Shown here: positions 61,981 through 64,000 of the stretch, piece after piece
Position numbering within the stretch: the stretch's first letter is position 1
How the letters are laid out: every line of letters begins with the position of its first letter
Origin: Brumimicrobium sp964585545
GTDB lineage: Bacteria > Bacteroidota > Bacteroidia > Flavobacteriales_D > Crocinitomicaceae
Reading direction: 5' to 3'
Assembly: GCA_964585545.1 (NCBI GenBank)
Contig: CAZPDT010000002.1
Coordinates: 1 to 64,000, forward strand
DNA length: 64,000 nt
Position numbers and translations under genes: made by a program
Notes under the pieces: generated by a model
The model's input: the letters and a program-made list of their open reading frames with translations, nothing else
Databases searched by the model: none
Told to the model about the DNA's origin: nothing

Positions 61981-64000
61981 TGAATTTTATACAGAAAAGT
62001 TTTTTATCGATTGGCTTATTTTTAATAGGTCTCCTATTCTTTAATAATAATGCAAATGCTACTCACGTTGCGGGAGGATATATTCAATTTGAATGTACGG
62101 GAACACCTGGTGTATACAAAATAAGCTTAATTTTGTACCGTGATTGTAGTGGTATGACGTTAAGCACATATAATAAAACGATTCAATTAAGCAATGATTG
62201 TGGAATATCGAGTCCATATTCTGTTTCTCTATCACATGAATCGACTCAAGAAGTTTCACAGGTTTGTTTAAATGATCAAAACAACACAACTTGCCGGGGA
62301 GGATCTGTGCATGGATACGAGGAGTACATTTTTTCCGCAACTGTAACGCTACCTCCATGTGATGGATGGACGGCTTCGTATAGTTTAAGTGCAAGAAACA
62401 CAACAGTTAATATCCCAGGCTCATCAGGAACTTCTTTTCACGTAACAACTACAATGAATACCGCAACAGATGATTGCAATACTTCTCCAACAGTAACTTC
62501 ACAGCCAGAGCCTTATGTGTGTAATGGTCAGCCTATGTCTTATAACTTAGGTGCTTATGAACCGGATGGAGACAGTATTGTTTATTCTCTTGTTCCTGCA
62601 ACAGATCAAAATGACAATAACCTTACTTATGGTGGAGGATATTCAGGATCTTCACCAATTCCTGGTGCTACAATAGACCCACAATCAGGAACAGTTACCT
62701 TTACACCCAATACCAATGGGGCCTTTATTTTTGTTATTCAAGTTACAGAATATGATTCTAATGGGAATATTTTAACCCAAACCAATTACGAATATCAAAC
62801 TTTTGTGATGAATTGTAGTAATGATCAACCGGTTGTGGGTGGTTCAGGTGGAGTCCAGAATCCAACAGGTAGTATTGTACAAGATGGACCCAATAGTCTC
62901 AAACTGTGTCAGGGATTACAAGGTTGCTTTGATATTGTCTTTGAAGATCCTGATGCAGGAGATAATTTGTCAATAACTTCAAATCTTTCGAGTGTTTTAC
63001 CAGGAGCAAATATTTCTCAAACAGGTAGTAACCCACTTACGGTTCATGTTTGTTGGACACCTACATCAACAACAGGTACCGTTACATTAAACTTCTTAAT
63101 TGAAGATGATGCCTGCCCAATTACAGGACAAAATAATTATGCTGCAACGATTAAAGTGATTGTGCCAGGTGTGGTTAATGTTTCTACAACTACTGAAGAT
63201 TGCTTGGGTGATGATGAAGGAACGGCTACCCTAACCGTAACCGGTGGGTCGCCCCCAACAGACTTTGAAATTACGGGGCCAGTGAATCAAACAAACACAA
63301 CTGGAAACTTTACTAATTTGCCTCCGGGAAATTATAATTATGATATACAGACAGATGCTGGGGGTTGTCCTTTAACAGGTACTTTTACAATCACTCCCGG
63401 GCCTGAATTGATATTGACGGGTTCTCCAATTGACGCTAATTGTAATGGGGAAACTAATGGTTCAGCTACTGTTAACCCAACGGGTACAGCTCCTTATACA
63501 TACGTATGGTCAGGAGGTAACGCTACAGGACAAACCACTCAAACAGCATCTAATTTAGGTGCGGGGTCTTATGATGTTGATGTAACCGATGGAAATGGAT
63601 GTTCAAACACCATCAATATAGTTGTTGGAGAACCTAATGCCTTGACAGGAACACTTAATTCAAATGATGTACTTTGTAATGGAGACGCCACAGGAGAAAT
63701 AGATGTAACAGGCGTTGGAGGAGGAACTCCAACTTATCAATACAATATAGATGGTGGTACATTTGGAGGTAGCACCAATTTTACTGGATTAACTGCAGGA
63801 AATCATGTCGTTACAATTCGTGATGATCACGGTTGTGAATTACAATTAAACACCAATGTTGGTGAACCTACCGAGTTGGTACTTCAATTAGATGGTACTG
63901 GAGATGCTACTTGTGGTAATAATTCTGGAGACATTACTGTTTCTGCAACTGGAGGAATGGGTGGCTACGAGTTTACCGACGGAACGCAAACCAATACTAC
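61981..64000 (+). CDS. SprB-like repeat adhesin, 5' part (runs off the window)
   Basis: The frame from the ATG at 61981 is open to the end of the window (673 codons). Residues 1-27 are a signal peptide ending NANA, and the mature N-terminus THVAGGYIQF with LYRDCSG is common in large T9SS surface proteins. A Cys-rich N-terminal region (to about 390) is followed by SprB-type repeats of about 75-85 residues: about 398-480, 483-558 (CNGETNGSATVNP ... DVTDGNGC), 559-635 (CNGDATGEIDVTG ... TIRDDHGC) and a fourth that is cut. A type B sorting domain is expected beyond the window. SprB-type proteins are moved along the surface in gliding cells or act as adhesins. Confidence 0.88.

Overview
The window is a chromosomal segment of a low-GC member of the Bacteroidota, most likely a Flavobacteriales bacterium near the Cryomorphaceae/Crocinitomicaceae (the family placement is inference). 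The signs are type IX secretion (T9SS) surface proteins with type B C-terminal sorting domains, a PorP/SprF partner, SprB-type repeats, DUF5686, DUF2851 and DUF3467 proteins, TANNTTTG-type -7 promoter elements, few Shine-Dalgarno sequences, and the block rpsU-xer-tRNAs-tuf-trnW-secE-nusG-rplKAJL-rpoBC. The DNA is almost all core genome. No prophage, insertion sequence, CRISPR array or integrative element was seen.

Layout. 1-110: tail of a T9SS surface protein, then a 0.4 kb spacer of interspersed repeats. 0.5-10.3 kb: rhodanese lipoprotein, a DUF5686 outer-membrane protein overlapping a cyclophilin-FKBP fusion, a glycosyltransferase, an OmpA-type lipoprotein, cysQ-deoC, and gcvH-vanZ-tonB. 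10.7-15.6 kb: prfB, a coiled-coil/membrane protein pair and an S9 peptidase. 15.7-20 kb: a minus-strand set of a T9SS type B surface protein, its SprF partner, and a histidine-kinase-like protein with a decayed ATPase domain. 20-25.4 kb: small membrane protein, M28 peptidase, menA-menC (menaquinone), acyltransferase. 25.4-29.4 kb: hpt-adk-obg-PAP2 operon divergent from purK. 29.5-39.5 kb: a 1436-residue sensor ending in a SpoIIE phosphatase, DUF2851, PspC, RmlD-like reductase, an alanine/sodium symporter with an unusual extracytoplasmic N-terminal extension, and a helix-hairpin-helix protein. 39.6-55.7 kb: acyl-CoA dehydrogenase, then the translation/transcription block. 55.7-64 kb: lpdA, a glycosyltransferase, a large outer-membrane protein, and the start of a SprB-like adhesin that runs off the end.

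The translation block is ordered around RNA signals: a strong promoter before the tRNA cluster, a long hairpin between tuf and trnW, a hairpin between rplL and rpoB, and a perfect terminator after rpoC. Surface biology is a second theme: two T9SS surface proteins at the window ends, one internal SprF pair, two glycosyltransferases and three large outer-membrane or envelope proteins.

I did not find a clearly new multi-gene system. The best candidates for a second look are the symporter fusion (36379-38460), the decayed kinase with a perfect 11-bp dyad abutting its start codon (15657-16940), a 10-bp-arm palindrome in a divergent promoter (20533-20556), apparently leaderless promoters at two genes, and simple-sequence tracts upstream of the SprB-like gene. 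All identifications come from reading motifs by eye; no database search was run.
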